Source of the DNA: Candidatus Magasanikbacteria bacterium RIFCSPHIGHO2_01_FULL_41_23
GTDB lineage: Bacteria; Patescibacteria; ABY1; Magasanikbacterales; UBA922
NCBI GenBank assembly: GCA_001782805.1
Contig: MFPT01000002.1
Coordinates: 1-64,000 of the forward strand
Length of the DNA stretch: 64,000 nucleotides
Direction of reading: 5' to 3'
Shown: positions 8,227 through 16,027 of the stretch, piece by piece
How positions within the stretch are numbered: the first letter of the stretch is position 1
How the letters are laid out: each line of letters begins with the position of its first letter
Program-made: the position numbers and the translations under genes
The notes under the pieces: model-generated
The model's database searches: none
What the model saw: only the letters and a program-made list of their open reading frames with translations
What the model was told of the DNA's origin: nothing

Positions 8227-8313
8227 AGGTGTTTGGAGGGTTCGCCCTCTCACAGCTATTACATAAGCTGTAACCAAACACCCGCAAAACATCCCTTTAA
8301 TAAGGGATTTTTT
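8227..8313 (+). ncRNA. Candidate three-way-junction small RNA
   Basis: A compact RNA of about 85 nt. P1 is GGTGTTTGG (8228-8236) with CCAAACACC (8274-8282), nine perfect pairs. P2 is GAGGG-TTCG-CCCTC with a UUCG tetraloop. P3 is ACAGCT (8252-8257) with AGCTGT (8266-8271) around an eight-base loop. The three helices meet in a tight junction, and an intrinsic terminator follows directly. Own promoter, perfect helices and terminator make an RNA gene likely. I cannot assign it to a known riboswitch or ribozyme class, and no coding region lies downstream on the same strand. Confidence 0.65.
8291..8313 (+). terminator. Intrinsic terminator
   Basis: ATCCCTT-TAAT-AAGGGAT followed by a run of six T (8308-8313). 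It ends the three-way-junction RNA and lies three bases from the convergent stop codon of the next minus-strand gene. Confidence 0.85.
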
Positions 8314-8315
8314 GT

Positions 8316-8774
8316 TTAATCTTCTGCAGGGTGTCCGTAGTGGAGCTTGCGTACGTGGTTATTATTTATTCCCCAATGAGGAATAATACTCCAAAAAAAC
8401 TTCTGCCCATTTTCAATTTCCTTAACAATAATTTTAAGTCGAACATCTTCGATAACAGCAATAAACTCGTAATAAGTTACATCTTTCAAGATCGTGTCAG
8501 TTCTACTGTGAACACGCACTCGCTCAAAGCTTTTGGCTTCACATCTTCCTTGTAAAGTTCCACTGTTTTTTAAAACCACTGGAGCAAAATGTAGCAATTT
8601 AAAACGCATATACTGATCATGTTGCAATCGAGCTTTGGCACGGCTTTTAAATTTAAGATGCTGGAGTTCTTCTGAATTAAAAAATACTTTGGATTTGAAA
8701 TAAGGGCAATCGACTGCCTCTAAAGTTTTATAAAGAGTTTCTGCTTTTTCTTTTACTTCTGAAAAATTTTGCAT
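8316..8774 (-). CDS. Conserved hypothetical protein, possible RelE/barnase-like nuclease fold
   Basis: A 152-residue soluble basic protein. The C-terminal half (FERVRVHSRT, then YYEFIAVIEDVRLKIIVKEI, then FFWSIIPHWG) alternates like a small antiparallel beta-sheet nuclease of the RelE/barnase type found in phage- and CPR-associated families. This is only a resemblance and I see no certain catalytic set. It is the last gene of a minus-strand run, five bases after the NUDIX gene and downstream of tatD. No antitoxin-like partner is adjacent. Confidence 0.6.
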   Translation of the reverse strand: MQNFSEVKEKAETLYKTLEAVDCPYFKSKVFFNSEELQHLKFKSRAKARLQHDQYMRFKLLHFAPVVLKNSGTLQGRCEAKSFERVRVHSRTDTILKDVTYYEFIAVIEDVRLKIIVKEIENGQKFFWSIIPHWGINNNHVRKLHYGHPAED

Positions 8775-8779
8775 ATTTT

Positions 8780-9217
8780 TTAAGAAAAATCGCTGTACCG
8801 TTTATTCTTTTTATAATTTTCAATCGCTTCACGGATATAATAAATTGTGTTTTCGGGCAAATTCGCCAAATTAAACCACGATAGATCATCGCATTTTTTG
8901 GGTTCCAGATTCTGGGGTTCTCCCTCCCATTTTCGTGCCACAAAAAAATAATTAACCCGTTCATCTACAACGCGGTGATCAATACTTGATAATTCCAAAT
9001 CATCGAGCGCCACGGAGACACTGCTCTCTTCTTTTGCCTCGCGTTGCATGGCTTCACGCAGTGTTTCACCTGGCTCAAGATGACCAGCGATCATACTGTA
9101 ATGCCCGTCCATGTGGCCAGTGTTCGTGCGGCGCAATAATAAAATTTTGTTATTACGCACTAAAATTAAAAACACTGCGGGAATAACTCGAAAATAATTT
9201 TTTTGCGCATCAACCAT
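8780..9217 (-). CDS. NUDIX hydrolase (MutT-like)
   Basis: A 145-residue NUDIX protein with a clear Nudix box, GHLEPGETLREA followed by REAKEESSV, so most catalytic acidic residues are present. The final Gly of the motif is Ser, as in the other NUDIX protein of the window. The N-terminal strand VFLILVRNNKILLLRR is typical. The start codon follows the tatD stop by one base (TGATATG), so translation is probably coupled. Likely role is sanitising oxidised or non-canonical nucleotides; exact substrate unknown. Confidence 0.88.
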   Translation of the reverse strand: MVDAQKNYFRVIPAVFLILVRNNKILLLRRTNTGHMDGHYSMIAGHLEPGETLREAMQREAKEESSVSVALDDLELSSIDHRVVDERVNYFFVARKWEGEPQNLEPKKCDDLSWFNLANLPENTIYYIREAIENYKKNKRYSDFS

Positions 9218-9218
9218 A

Positions 9219-10070
9219 TCATTTTATTTTATGAAACAGTTGTTTGGAATTGGCAAAAATGATCTCCTCCATTTCTTTTGCATCCTTGTCCCGCAATTCC
9301 GCAATTTTCGCCACACACTCCTCGGTCATCCATGGTTCACAGCGTTCACCGCGATATTTTTGCGGCGCCAAATATGGCGCGTCTGTTTCTACCAAAATTT
9401 TATTTTCTGGCATATTCCGAATCACCTCCCACAATGATTCTTGTTGTGCCGGATTGGTTTTTTTGGCTGGAAAAGTAATCACGCCGGTAAAACCAAGATA
9501 AAACCCTAACTTTAGATATTCTTGAGCATATTGCCAATTACCGGTGTAGCAATGAATCGTACCGCGCTGCTTGGGTAATTCAATTGTTTTTAGGAGTTCA
9601 ATCATGTGCTCATGTGCGTCACGGACATGAATAATTAACGGCACTTCATGCCTAATCGCAAACGCTACCTGCTTTTTAAAAACTTTTTTTTGTTTATCTA
9701 AAACTGTTTCCCGCGGCACATCAGGTGGCAGATGAAATAAATCCAAACCGCATTCACCGATTCCAATTATTTTTTCCGGAGCAATATTATAAATTTCTTC
9801 GTAATAAACTTCATCAAAATCCTCTTCGCGCGACATGAATTGGCTTTCTTCTTCATCAATATAAGTCGGGAATAAATGATTGGGATGCGTGCCAATACTG
9901 GCATACATATCGGAATTTTCTCTGGCCAGCAATACCGCTTTTTTACTCGTATCTTTCTGTGTACCCACTAAATTTAAAATAATACCACGTACGCGACAGC
10001 GCTCAATAATTTTTTCTCGATCCGCGTCTTGTCCCTTAAATTGCAGATGACAATGAGTATCAATTATCAT
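9219..10070 (-). CDS. tatD: TatD family metal-dependent hydrolase/DNase
   Basis: A 283-residue TIM-barrel amidohydrolase of the TatD family, 3'-5' exonucleases for DNA/RNA processing and quality control. Seen: the N-terminal DTHCHL metal motif, GECGLDLF, PLIIHVRDAHEHM, TIHCYTGN and the late VETDAPYLAP aspartate site, all in the family order. Length is slightly above the typical 260. It heads a three-gene minus-strand unit with a NUDIX hydrolase and a hypothetical protein. TatD proteins are not part of Tat export despite the name. Confidence 0.93.
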   Translation of the reverse strand: MIIDTHCHLQFKGQDADREKIIERCRVRGIILNLVGTQKDTSKKAVLLARENSDMYASIGTHPNHLFPTYIDEEESQFMSREEDFDEVYYEEIYNIAPEKIIGIGECGLDLFHLPPDVPRETVLDKQKKVFKKQVAFAIRHEVPLIIHVRDAHEHMIELLKTIELPKQRGTIHCYTGNWQYAQEYLKLGFYLGFTGVITFPAKKTNPAQQESLWEVIRNMPENKILVETDAPYLAPQKYRGERCEPWMTEECVAKIAELRDKDAKEMEEIIFANSKQLFHKIK

Positions 10071-10076
10071 AAACGC

Positions 10077-10104
10077 TTGTTTATTTTTGTATATGTGATA
10101 TTAT
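10077..10104 (+). promoter_or_regulatory. Promoter of the GC-rich orphan gene
   Basis: TTGTTT (10077-10082), 16-base spacer, TATTAT (10099-10104). The leader to the ATG at 10143 holds a small hairpin TCCGC/GCGGA and a purine run AAAGGG that may serve as ribosome binding site. The promoter starts seven bases upstream of the divergent tatD start. Confidence 0.5.
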
Positions 10105-10142
10105 TTCCCAAACTCCGCGAGGGCGGAAAGGGAAAAACAATC

Positions 10143-10505
10143 ATGAATGTCACGAAAGTGGCACATCTGGTTCGCCAAGGCCGATCCGAAGGGATCAGCT
10201 GGCGCGTGTTCATCATCGAGAAGTCAGGAGATGCCGACATCGGCGTCTACACCGTGGACATCGGTCGCACCCAGATCGACTCCGAACATCACGGACGACT
10301 GATCAACGCCATGTTCCTGGATCACACCAAGTGGATCGAGGAGCTCGGACACCCGCGGTCTGACTGCGGCGTGGTGGATGATCCCAGCAAGATCCGTCAT
10401 GATCATATGTGGATGGTTCAGGGGAGCACGCTCGTGATCCCCTGGCTGAAGTTCATCCACTACCACGCGGTCGTCGAGGAGGAGACGATCACGACCATGC
10501 CCTGA
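10143..10505 (+). CDS. GC-rich orphan protein
   Basis: A 120-residue protein of unknown function, starting MNVTKVAHLVRQGRSEGISW. It has a plausible beta-rich N-terminus and several His residues (SEHHGR, RHDHMW, HYHAV) that could bind metal, but no family is recognised. Base use is strikingly different from its neighbours: third positions are nearly all G or C, while the flanking genes are AT-rich. The gene has its own promoter and a strong 3' hairpin, so it is a self-contained cassette. Horizontal transfer is the simplest reading. Start at 10143 is chosen because GC-rich coding and a purine-rich leader begin there. Confidence 0.65.
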   Translation: MNVTKVAHLVRQGRSEGISWRVFIIEKSGDADIGVYTVDIGRTQIDSEHHGRLINAMFLDHTKWIEELGHPRSDCGVVDDPSKIRHDHMWMVQGSTLVIPWLKFIHYHAVVEEETITTMP

Positions 10506-10521
10506 TTCGGAGTTCTCGTTC

Positions 10522-10552
10522 CCTGCCTCCCGACGAAAAATCGGGGGGCGGG
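10522..10552 (+). terminator. Strong GC hairpin after the orphan gene
   Basis: CCTGCCTCCCGA (10522-10533) pairs with TCGGGGGGCGGG (10541-10552), counting two G-U pairs, around a loop of CGAAAAA-type bases. No long T-run follows (TTCACACAACTTTG), so termination efficiency is uncertain. Confidence 0.5.
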
Positions 10553-10582
10553 GTTCACACAACTTTGTTTATCCGAATAATT

Positions 10583-11125
10583 TTAAATAAATTTATTTTG
10601 CACGTAATCAACTGTTGACTTTAAAAGTTTGAGCGCGTCCGGCAACAATGGAATAAAAACATCGGCCACTGACCGAAATTTTGGCGCCAGTTCTGACTCG
10701 GCAATCATAGTCATAATTTTTTCTGACAATGGGAACCGTTCCACAAAAAATAAAATTAAACCCAATGTCATGGCTCCTTCTATAAAACCTAACCCAACTC
10801 CCAGCAAACGGTTTAACGAACTGATAAAAGGCAAACGGGTAATAATCGACAAAATGCGATCAACAATCCAAAAAGCAAAACCAACTAAACGGCTGATGAT
10901 AAAAAATGCTACAATGAACATCGTCACTCGAGCGATATTTCCTTCCCATCCAGTAATTTTAGTCAGCCACATGGCCATGGGTTCATAGTAGCGGCTGGCC
11001 AAATACGCTCCAGCCAATGTACCCATCAGTGATCCGGCCGTATGAATAAATCCAAACCAAAAACCAAATAGGGCAAAGCCGGCCATTATAATGAGAAGAG
11101 AGAGATCAAACCATGAAAGAGGCAT
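10583..11125 (-). CDS. cvpA: CvpA family membrane protein
   Basis: A 180-residue protein with four predicted membrane segments, of the CvpA/colicin V production family. The first helix WFDLSLLIIMAGFALFGFWFG and the following GSLMGTLAGAYLASRYY match the family's N-terminus. Some relatives affect peptidoglycan hydrolysis and envelope integrity; the biochemical role is unknown. It starts about 40 bases downstream of the metG end and is co-oriented, so it may be co-transcribed. Confidence 0.8.
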   Translation of the reverse strand: MPLSWFDLSLLIIMAGFALFGFWFGFIHTAGSLMGTLAGAYLASRYYEPMAMWLTKITGWEGNIARVTMFIVAFFIISRLVGFAFWIVDRILSIITRLPFISSLNRLLGVGLGFIEGAMTLGLILFFVERFPLSEKIMTMIAESELAPKFRSVADVFIPLLPDALKLLKSTVDYVQNKFI

Positions 11126-11163
11126 AAACTAATCTAAAAAATTAATTACCAGTAGTATATACC

Positions 11164-12699
11164 TTATAGGCGCGGAAATAAAATTTCACCTTTTTTAATT
11201 AGAATTTCAGCCGGCAAACCACCCCATTTTTTTTGAATATTCAAATGATCTTTCACTGCCATGTTTAATTGAGTAAGAATTTTAGATCCTGTTTCCGGAA
11301 TAATCGGCAACAAGGAAATTGCTACATGGCGCAAGCCTTCAGCCAATTGATATATAAGTTCTTGTATATTTTCTCCTTGTTTGACTTTTTCCCATGGTTT
11401 TTGTTGTGATATTAGTGCATCAACGCGTGACACAAAATTATTTATACCTGCGACAACAGCATCAAACGCATAATTACTGATATTTTTTTCATATTCCTCC
11501 CAAAACAATTTGACATCAAAAATATCTTCTGCGGTTCCATGGATTTTATTTTCACAATATTTTTCAATCATAGTCAAAATCCGCGATGTTAAGTTTCCGA
11601 TTCCATTGACCAGATGCGCCGTATAATATTCTTTAAAGCGCTCTTCAGAAAAATCACCATCATCATAGGCTGGCATCGCGCCTAACAAATAATACCGCAA
11701 GGCATCGGTGCCGATTTGCACCGAACCTAATGAACTAAATTTAGTAACAAGATCAAGTGGATTGATCACATTTCCCAATGATTTACTCATCTTCTCTCCG
11801 TCTGCAGTAATAAAACCATGAATAAAAATTTGTTTTGAGGTCGGCAGTTCAGCAGACAATAACATGGCTTGCCACATGGCCGCTTGCTGACGCAAATTAT
11901 CTTTACCCGCAACCTGTACGCCTGGCCAAAATTTGGCAAAATTATTTTCAGTCTTGCCCTGAGCATAATCCAATGGCCATCCCAAAGTTGAGATATAGTT
12001 GACGAGCGCGTCAAACCAAACATACAACACTTGTTCGGGATCATTTGGCACCGGCACTCCCCACGGCATTTTTGTTTTTAAACGTGAAATACTGAAATCT
12101 TCCAATCCTCGTTCCACAAATTTTTTGATTTCTTGCAAACGATTGGCCGGCACAACAAAATCCGGCTGGTTCTCGTATAATTCCAACAAAGCCGTCTGAT
12201 ATTGAGAAAATCGAAAAAAATAATTTTCTTCATCAATGAATTCCAGATTTAAGTTGGGATGAGTTGGACAATGATCATCAACCAATTCCGAATCGGTTTT
12301 TTCCAACTCACAACCCACGCAGTATTTAATTTTGTATTTTTTCTTGTAAATATCACCTTTGGCCAAACACAATTTCCAAAATTCCTGAGCCGCGGCACAA
12401 TGCTCGGGATCTGTCGTACGAATAAAATTCGTATAACTTAAATTTAACGCGGATTTTAACTCACCAAAGCGCGCCGCATATTCATCGCAATATGTTTGCG
12501 GATCAATTCCTTGCTCAATTGCTTTACGATAAATTTTCAGGCCATGCTCGTCAGTTCCCGTATTAAAAACAACATCTTCTCCCAATAAACGATGATAACG
12601 CGCCAAAACATCGGCCTGAATAATTTCCCAAGCAAAACCAATATGTGGATCCGCGTTCACGTAAGGCAAGGTAGTGGTAATGTAATAACTTGGCTTCAT
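11164..12699 (-). CDS. metG: Methionyl-tRNA synthetase
   Basis: A 511-residue class I synthetase charging initiator and elongator tRNA-Met. HIGF is at 19-22 (PYVNADPHIGFAW) and the KMSKS loop reads GEKMSKSLGN. A Cys pair CVGC and a further Cys in DDHCPTH form the zinc-knuckle region, and the alpha-helical anticodon-binding domain follows. The optional C-terminal tRNA-binding (EMAP-like) domain is absent, giving a short form. Its product feeds fmt and def elsewhere in the window. The 213-base gap to rsmI holds a GC-rich structured segment. Confidence 0.97.
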   Translation of the reverse strand: MKPSYYITTTLPYVNADPHIGFAWEIIQADVLARYHRLLGEDVVFNTGTDEHGLKIYRKAIEQGIDPQTYCDEYAARFGELKSALNLSYTNFIRTTDPEHCAAAQEFWKLCLAKGDIYKKKYKIKYCVGCELEKTDSELVDDHCPTHPNLNLEFIDEENYFFRFSQYQTALLELYENQPDFVVPANRLQEIKKFVERGLEDFSISRLKTKMPWGVPVPNDPEQVLYVWFDALVNYISTLGWPLDYAQGKTENNFAKFWPGVQVAGKDNLRQQAAMWQAMLLSAELPTSKQIFIHGFITADGEKMSKSLGNVINPLDLVTKFSSLGSVQIGTDALRYYLLGAMPAYDDGDFSEERFKEYYTAHLVNGIGNLTSRILTMIEKYCENKIHGTAEDIFDVKLFWEEYEKNISNYAFDAVVAGINNFVSRVDALISQQKPWEKVKQGENIQELIYQLAEGLRHVAISLLPIIPETGSKILTQLNMAVKDHLNIQKKWGGLPAEILIKKGEILFPRL

Positions 12700-12774
12700 A
12701 TATTTACAATTGATACGAATGTGATATGGTAATAGTGAAAGATTTGTTGTCTTATCTGACTTGATTCATAATGC

Positions 12775-12905
12775 CGTCGGATTCGTCCTCGGCCGGGGTT
12801 CTTATAATTAAGTTCTCCGGGATCAAAGGGGGTCAGTGTAGCAACTCATCTCATAACCTCGGGCAGATCCAACACCCAGAAACCCTTTTCCGGCCTGCCC
12901 GAGGC
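12775..12905. ncRNA. GC-rich structured intergenic segment, candidate RNA or leader
   Basis: The rsmI-metG gap is markedly more GC-rich than its surroundings and can fold extensively. CCTCGGGCAG and CTGCCCGAGG make a 10-bp inverted repeat near its right end. An upstream CCTCGG can compete for the same partner, and AAAGGGGGT can pair with ACCCTTTT, so an extended rod on the plus strand or two alternative folds are possible. A weak plus-strand promoter (TTGTTG, 17 bases, CATAAT) precedes it. Read on the minus strand it would be the 5' leader of metG. 6S-like RNA is one option; I cannot decide class or strand. Confidence 0.4.
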
Positions 12906-12912
12906 CTCACAT

Positions 12913-13584
12913 CTATTTTGAAATGATAATTACAAATTCGCCTTTTTCCGGAATTTTTATGGTCATGATTTCGGTCATTGTTCCGCGATACACAGTTTCA
13001 AATTTTTTCGTTAATTCTCGACAAATACAGATTTTTCTTTCCGGATTTAATGATGCAGCCAATTCAGTCAGGCATTTTTGGATGCGGTGACTTGATTCAT
13101 AGAATACCACGGTCGTTTTAGTTTTGGCTAGCTCTTTAAAAAATGTCTGCCGGCCTTTTTTGTGCGGTGGAAATCCTAAAAAAAGAAAATTGTCCGTGGG
13201 AAATCCGGAAATGGATAACGCCGCGATTAAGGCCGATGATCCTGGAATTGGTATGACAGTAGTCTCTTTATTATTTTTAGTTATTTGTTCAATTAAATAA
13301 TTCCCCGGATCACAAATTCCCGGAGTGCCCGCGTCAGTTACCAACGCCAAATTTTTTCCCTTAGCCAATAATTCTTGAACTTCCTTAATTTTAGCCGAAT
13401 CACTGTATTCATGATAACTTAACGTCGGCGTTTTTATGGCATAATGATTCAGAAGATTTTTCGTCACGCGCGTATCTTCACATAAAATCAAATCAACCGT
13501 GCGCAGTGTTTCCAGCGCGCGCAACGTTATATCTTCCATATTGCCGATGGGAGTAGCGACGATGTATAGTTTTCCATTTTCCAT
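12913..13584 (-). CDS. rsmI: 16S rRNA (cytidine1402-2'-O)-methyltransferase
   Basis: A 223-residue SAM-dependent tetrapyrrole-methylase-fold enzyme modifying C1402 in the ribosomal decoding centre. Seen: the start LYIVATPIGNMEDITLRALE, then LILCEDTRVTKNLL, SYHEYSD, and LVTDAGTPGICDPG, the standard conserved blocks in order. It is short at the C-terminus, as in many small genomes. It lies divergently from the large wall hydrolase gene, with 75 bases between starts. Confidence 0.95.
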   Translation of the reverse strand: MENGKLYIVATPIGNMEDITLRALETLRTVDLILCEDTRVTKNLLNHYAIKTPTLSYHEYSDSAKIKEVQELLAKGKNLALVTDAGTPGICDPGNYLIEQITKNNKETTVIPIPGSSALIAALSISGFPTDNFLFLGFPPHKKGRQTFFKELAKTKTTVVFYESSHRIQKCLTELAASLNPERKICICRELTKKFETVYRGTMTEIMTIKIPEKGEFVIIISK

Positions 13585-13645
13585 AGATAGATATTAACAG
13601 GAATGACAAGGAAAAACAAGGCTCTGTATCTCAATAAATCTATGG

Positions 13646-13651
13646 TATACT
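13646..13651 (+). promoter_or_regulatory. -10 element giving a near-leaderless start
   Basis: TATACT preceded by TGG lies eight bases upstream of the ATG at 13660. Transcription would therefore start at or next to the start codon, leaving no room for a Shine-Dalgarno site. No good -35 is visible. Confidence 0.45.
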
Positions 13652-13659
13652 GTTACCCT

Positions 13660-16026
13660 ATGTCAAATATTAAAAATCCTTTAATTTGGTTACTGGCTAT
13701 CGGACTAATTTTAAGTCCGCGCTTAGTCAAAACTGCGGAATTCAACCCCAACAACATAATTTCTGATGCTGAGCTTCAGGATTATGATTCATTGGGACGC
13801 GCGGAAATTCGCAGTTTTTTGCGCAATAAAAACAGTGCTCTCACTGATCTTATTATTGAAGATTTTGCTGGTAAAAATCGCTATGCGAGTGAAATTATTT
13901 ATCAGGCCGCACAGAATTATCAAATTAATCCTAAATATTTGTTGGTAAAATTACAAAAAGAGCAAAGCTTAATTAACAGCTCCCAACCAACTCAACGACA
14001 ATTGGATTGGGCCACTGGTTATGGCGTTTGCGATAGTTGTGATACAACTGACCCGGCTCTGGAAAAAAATAAAGGTTTTGGCAAACAAGTGGATTATGCC
14101 GCGGGCATTATGCGCTGGTATTATGAAAATATCAATTCTACCGGCTGGATAAAAAAACCCAATGTAACCTATACGATTGACAGCACACCGATAACTCCGG
14201 TCAATGAGGCTACGGCTTTTTTGTATACCTACACTCCGCATCTTCAAGGTAATGCAAATTTCGCGCGCCTTTGGAGTAATTGGTTCAGTCAAGTTTATCC
14301 GGATGGAACACTGATAAAAAGCGAAGCAAGCTCGACAATTTTTGCGATTATAAATGGAGAAAAACGGCCAATTAAAAATATGAGTGTGTTGTCGTCACGC
14401 TTTAATCCTCAAATGATGATTGTTGTGCCGGCCGAAGAACTGACTCGCTACAAAACCGGCATGATGATTACATATAATAACTATTCATTATTAAAAATAA
14501 ATGAGACGTATTATCTGCTGGATTATGAAATTGCTCGGCCATTTGCCAGCGCGGAAATTTTTAGACAATTTGGCTATAATCCGGATGAAGTTTTTGAAGC
14601 AAGTGAAGCTGATCTGGCCGGATATACTATTGACGAACCAATTACGCTGGAAGATCTATACCCAACTGGGAGAATGGTTACTATTGGCGAAACAGTGTAT
14701 TACTTAAAAAATAACCGTTATTATTTTTTCCCGAGTTTGGAAATTCTGAAAGTCAGATTTCCTCGATTAAAACCACAGGCAATTTCTTCCGAAGAATTGG
14801 CAAAATTCGAATCGGGCGGTCCATTATTATTTCCTGACGCCACTTTGGTTGGATCCCAATTGACCAATAGAATCTATGTAATTGAAAAAGGTAAAAAGCG
14901 ACTGATTCCTTCGGAAAAAATATTCTTGAATCTAGGCTATAAATGGATCAATGTAATGTGGCTTGACGATTTGACTTTGGATCAACATCAAAATGGCGAA
15001 CCCCTATACACCGATGAATTATTAAATAGGAATGCAACGTCAACCGCAAAAATTGAATTGACTGCGGCCAAAAAAGCTGTAGCGCAAAAAATTATTCCTA
15101 AAAAAGTAATTGTGCCGGCAAAAAAAACTGTTGTCGCGGTTAAAAAACCAACAGCGACTTTTTTTTCGCCACCAACATCAACTGAACCAATGCGTTTTGT
15201 GGAAACAGGGATGATGTACACTCTGCGACCTGAATCAGCCAAAAATTCCGAACCGCATTTGACCACGATAATTGACAGTTACATTGTGGCAAGAATTAAT
15301 AATGGAGTTACAGAAATCGTTGCGGAAAAAAATGCTGATGTTCCTCGACCGTTGGCATCATTAACCAAAGTAGTCGCCGCCTATCAAATGGGACGCGATT
15401 CAATTGACACGGAAAAATCAGTCAAATATAGTCCCACAAAACACAGTGCTCCGTCCGGTTATTTGTACAAAATTTCTGCCGGAGACACTGTCAAAAATAA
15501 GGATCTCCTGAGCGCACTACTCATTTCTTCATTTAACACGCCGGCACTGATGCTGGTGGATTCACTCGGGAAAAATCAAGCGGAATTTGTGACGGAAATG
15601 AATAATCAAATAAAAGAATGGGGACTGACAAAATCGTATTTTTTTGATGCGCATGGATACGATGTCCGCAATCAAAGCACGGCACGGGAATATGTAACGA
15701 TATTTACCACTGCGCTTACTGATCCAATCCTCGAGTCATATTTGGGAGAAAAATCATACACTTACGAGGAATTAAGAAACGCGGGCGGAGCGTCAATTCA
15801 CCGTGACATTAACACCAATCGTTTATTTTTTAGCACAGACGCGCCATACACCGTATTGGCAAGCAAAACCGGTTATTTGTACGAAGCCGGATACAATATG
15901 GCCATGATTGTGGAACGAGTCGGTGATAGCCAAAAATTTGCTATCATTAGTCTGGGCAATCCGGATTACAATAAAAAATATTCAGAAACTGATCGCCTAA
16001 CGCGTTGGGCTCTTAAAAATTTTTAA
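13660..16026 (+). CDS. Multidomain wall hydrolase with DD-carboxypeptidase (S11) domain
   Basis: A 788-residue exported protein. A signal/anchor (PLIWLLAIGLILSPRL) is followed by a muramidase/transglycosylase-like domain (about 35-215; YLLVKLQKEQSLI with a probable catalytic Glu). Three to four repeats of about 75 residues follow (IYVIEKGKKRLIPSEKIF type), then a Lys/Ala/Pro-rich linker and a penicillin-binding DD-carboxypeptidase domain. The S11 triad is complete: Ser567-x-x-Lys570 (ASLTK), SFN 624-626 and KTG 736-738. It would trim peptidoglycan stem peptides and perhaps glycan strands. Start at 13660 fits the -10 element and signal peptide. It heads a plus-strand operon. Confidence 0.85.
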   Translation: MSNIKNPLIWLLAIGLILSPRLVKTAEFNPNNIISDAELQDYDSLGRAEIRSFLRNKNSALTDLIIEDFAGKNRYASEIIYQAAQNYQINPKYLLVKLQKEQSLINSSQPTQRQLDWATGYGVCDSCDTTDPALEKNKGFGKQVDYAAGIMRWYYENINSTGWIKKPNVTYTIDSTPITPVNEATAFLYTYTPHLQGNANFARLWSNWFSQVYPDGTLIKSEASSTIFAIINGEKRPIKNMSVLSSRFNPQMMIVVPAEELTRYKTGMMITYNNYSLLKINETYYLLDYEIARPFASAEIFRQFGYNPDEVFEASEADLAGYTIDEPITLEDLYPTGRMVTIGETVYYLKNNRYYFFPSLEILKVRFPRLKPQAISSEELAKFESGGPLLFPDATLVGSQLTNRIYVIEKGKKRLIPSEKIFLNLGYKWINVMWLDDLTLDQHQNGEPLYTDELLNRNATSTAKIELTAAKKAVAQKIIPKKVIVPAKKTVVAVKKPTATFFSPPTSTEPMRFVETGMMYTLRPESAKNSEPHLTTIIDSYIVARINNGVTEIVAEKNADVPRPLASLTKVVAAYQMGRDSIDTEKSVKYSPTKHSAPSGYLYKISAGDTVKNKDLLSALLISSFNTPALMLVDSLGKNQAEFVTEMNNQIKEWGLTKSYFFDAHGYDVRNQSTAREYVTIFTTALTDPILESYLGEKSYTYEELRNAGGASIHRDINTNRLFFSTDAPYTVLASKTGYLYEAGYNMAMIVERVGDSQKFAIISLGNPDYNKKYSETDRLTRWALKNF

Positions 16027-16027
16027 T

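Noticed and set aside
9219..10070. Component of Tat export linked to the Tat-signal protein
   Set aside because: TatD is a cytoplasmic nuclease family and does not indicate a Tat translocase.
12775..12905. SRP RNA, tmRNA or T-box leader
   Set aside because: The SRP GGAA-loop core with AGCAGC, the tmRNA ends and the T-box AGGGUGGNACCGCG are all absent.
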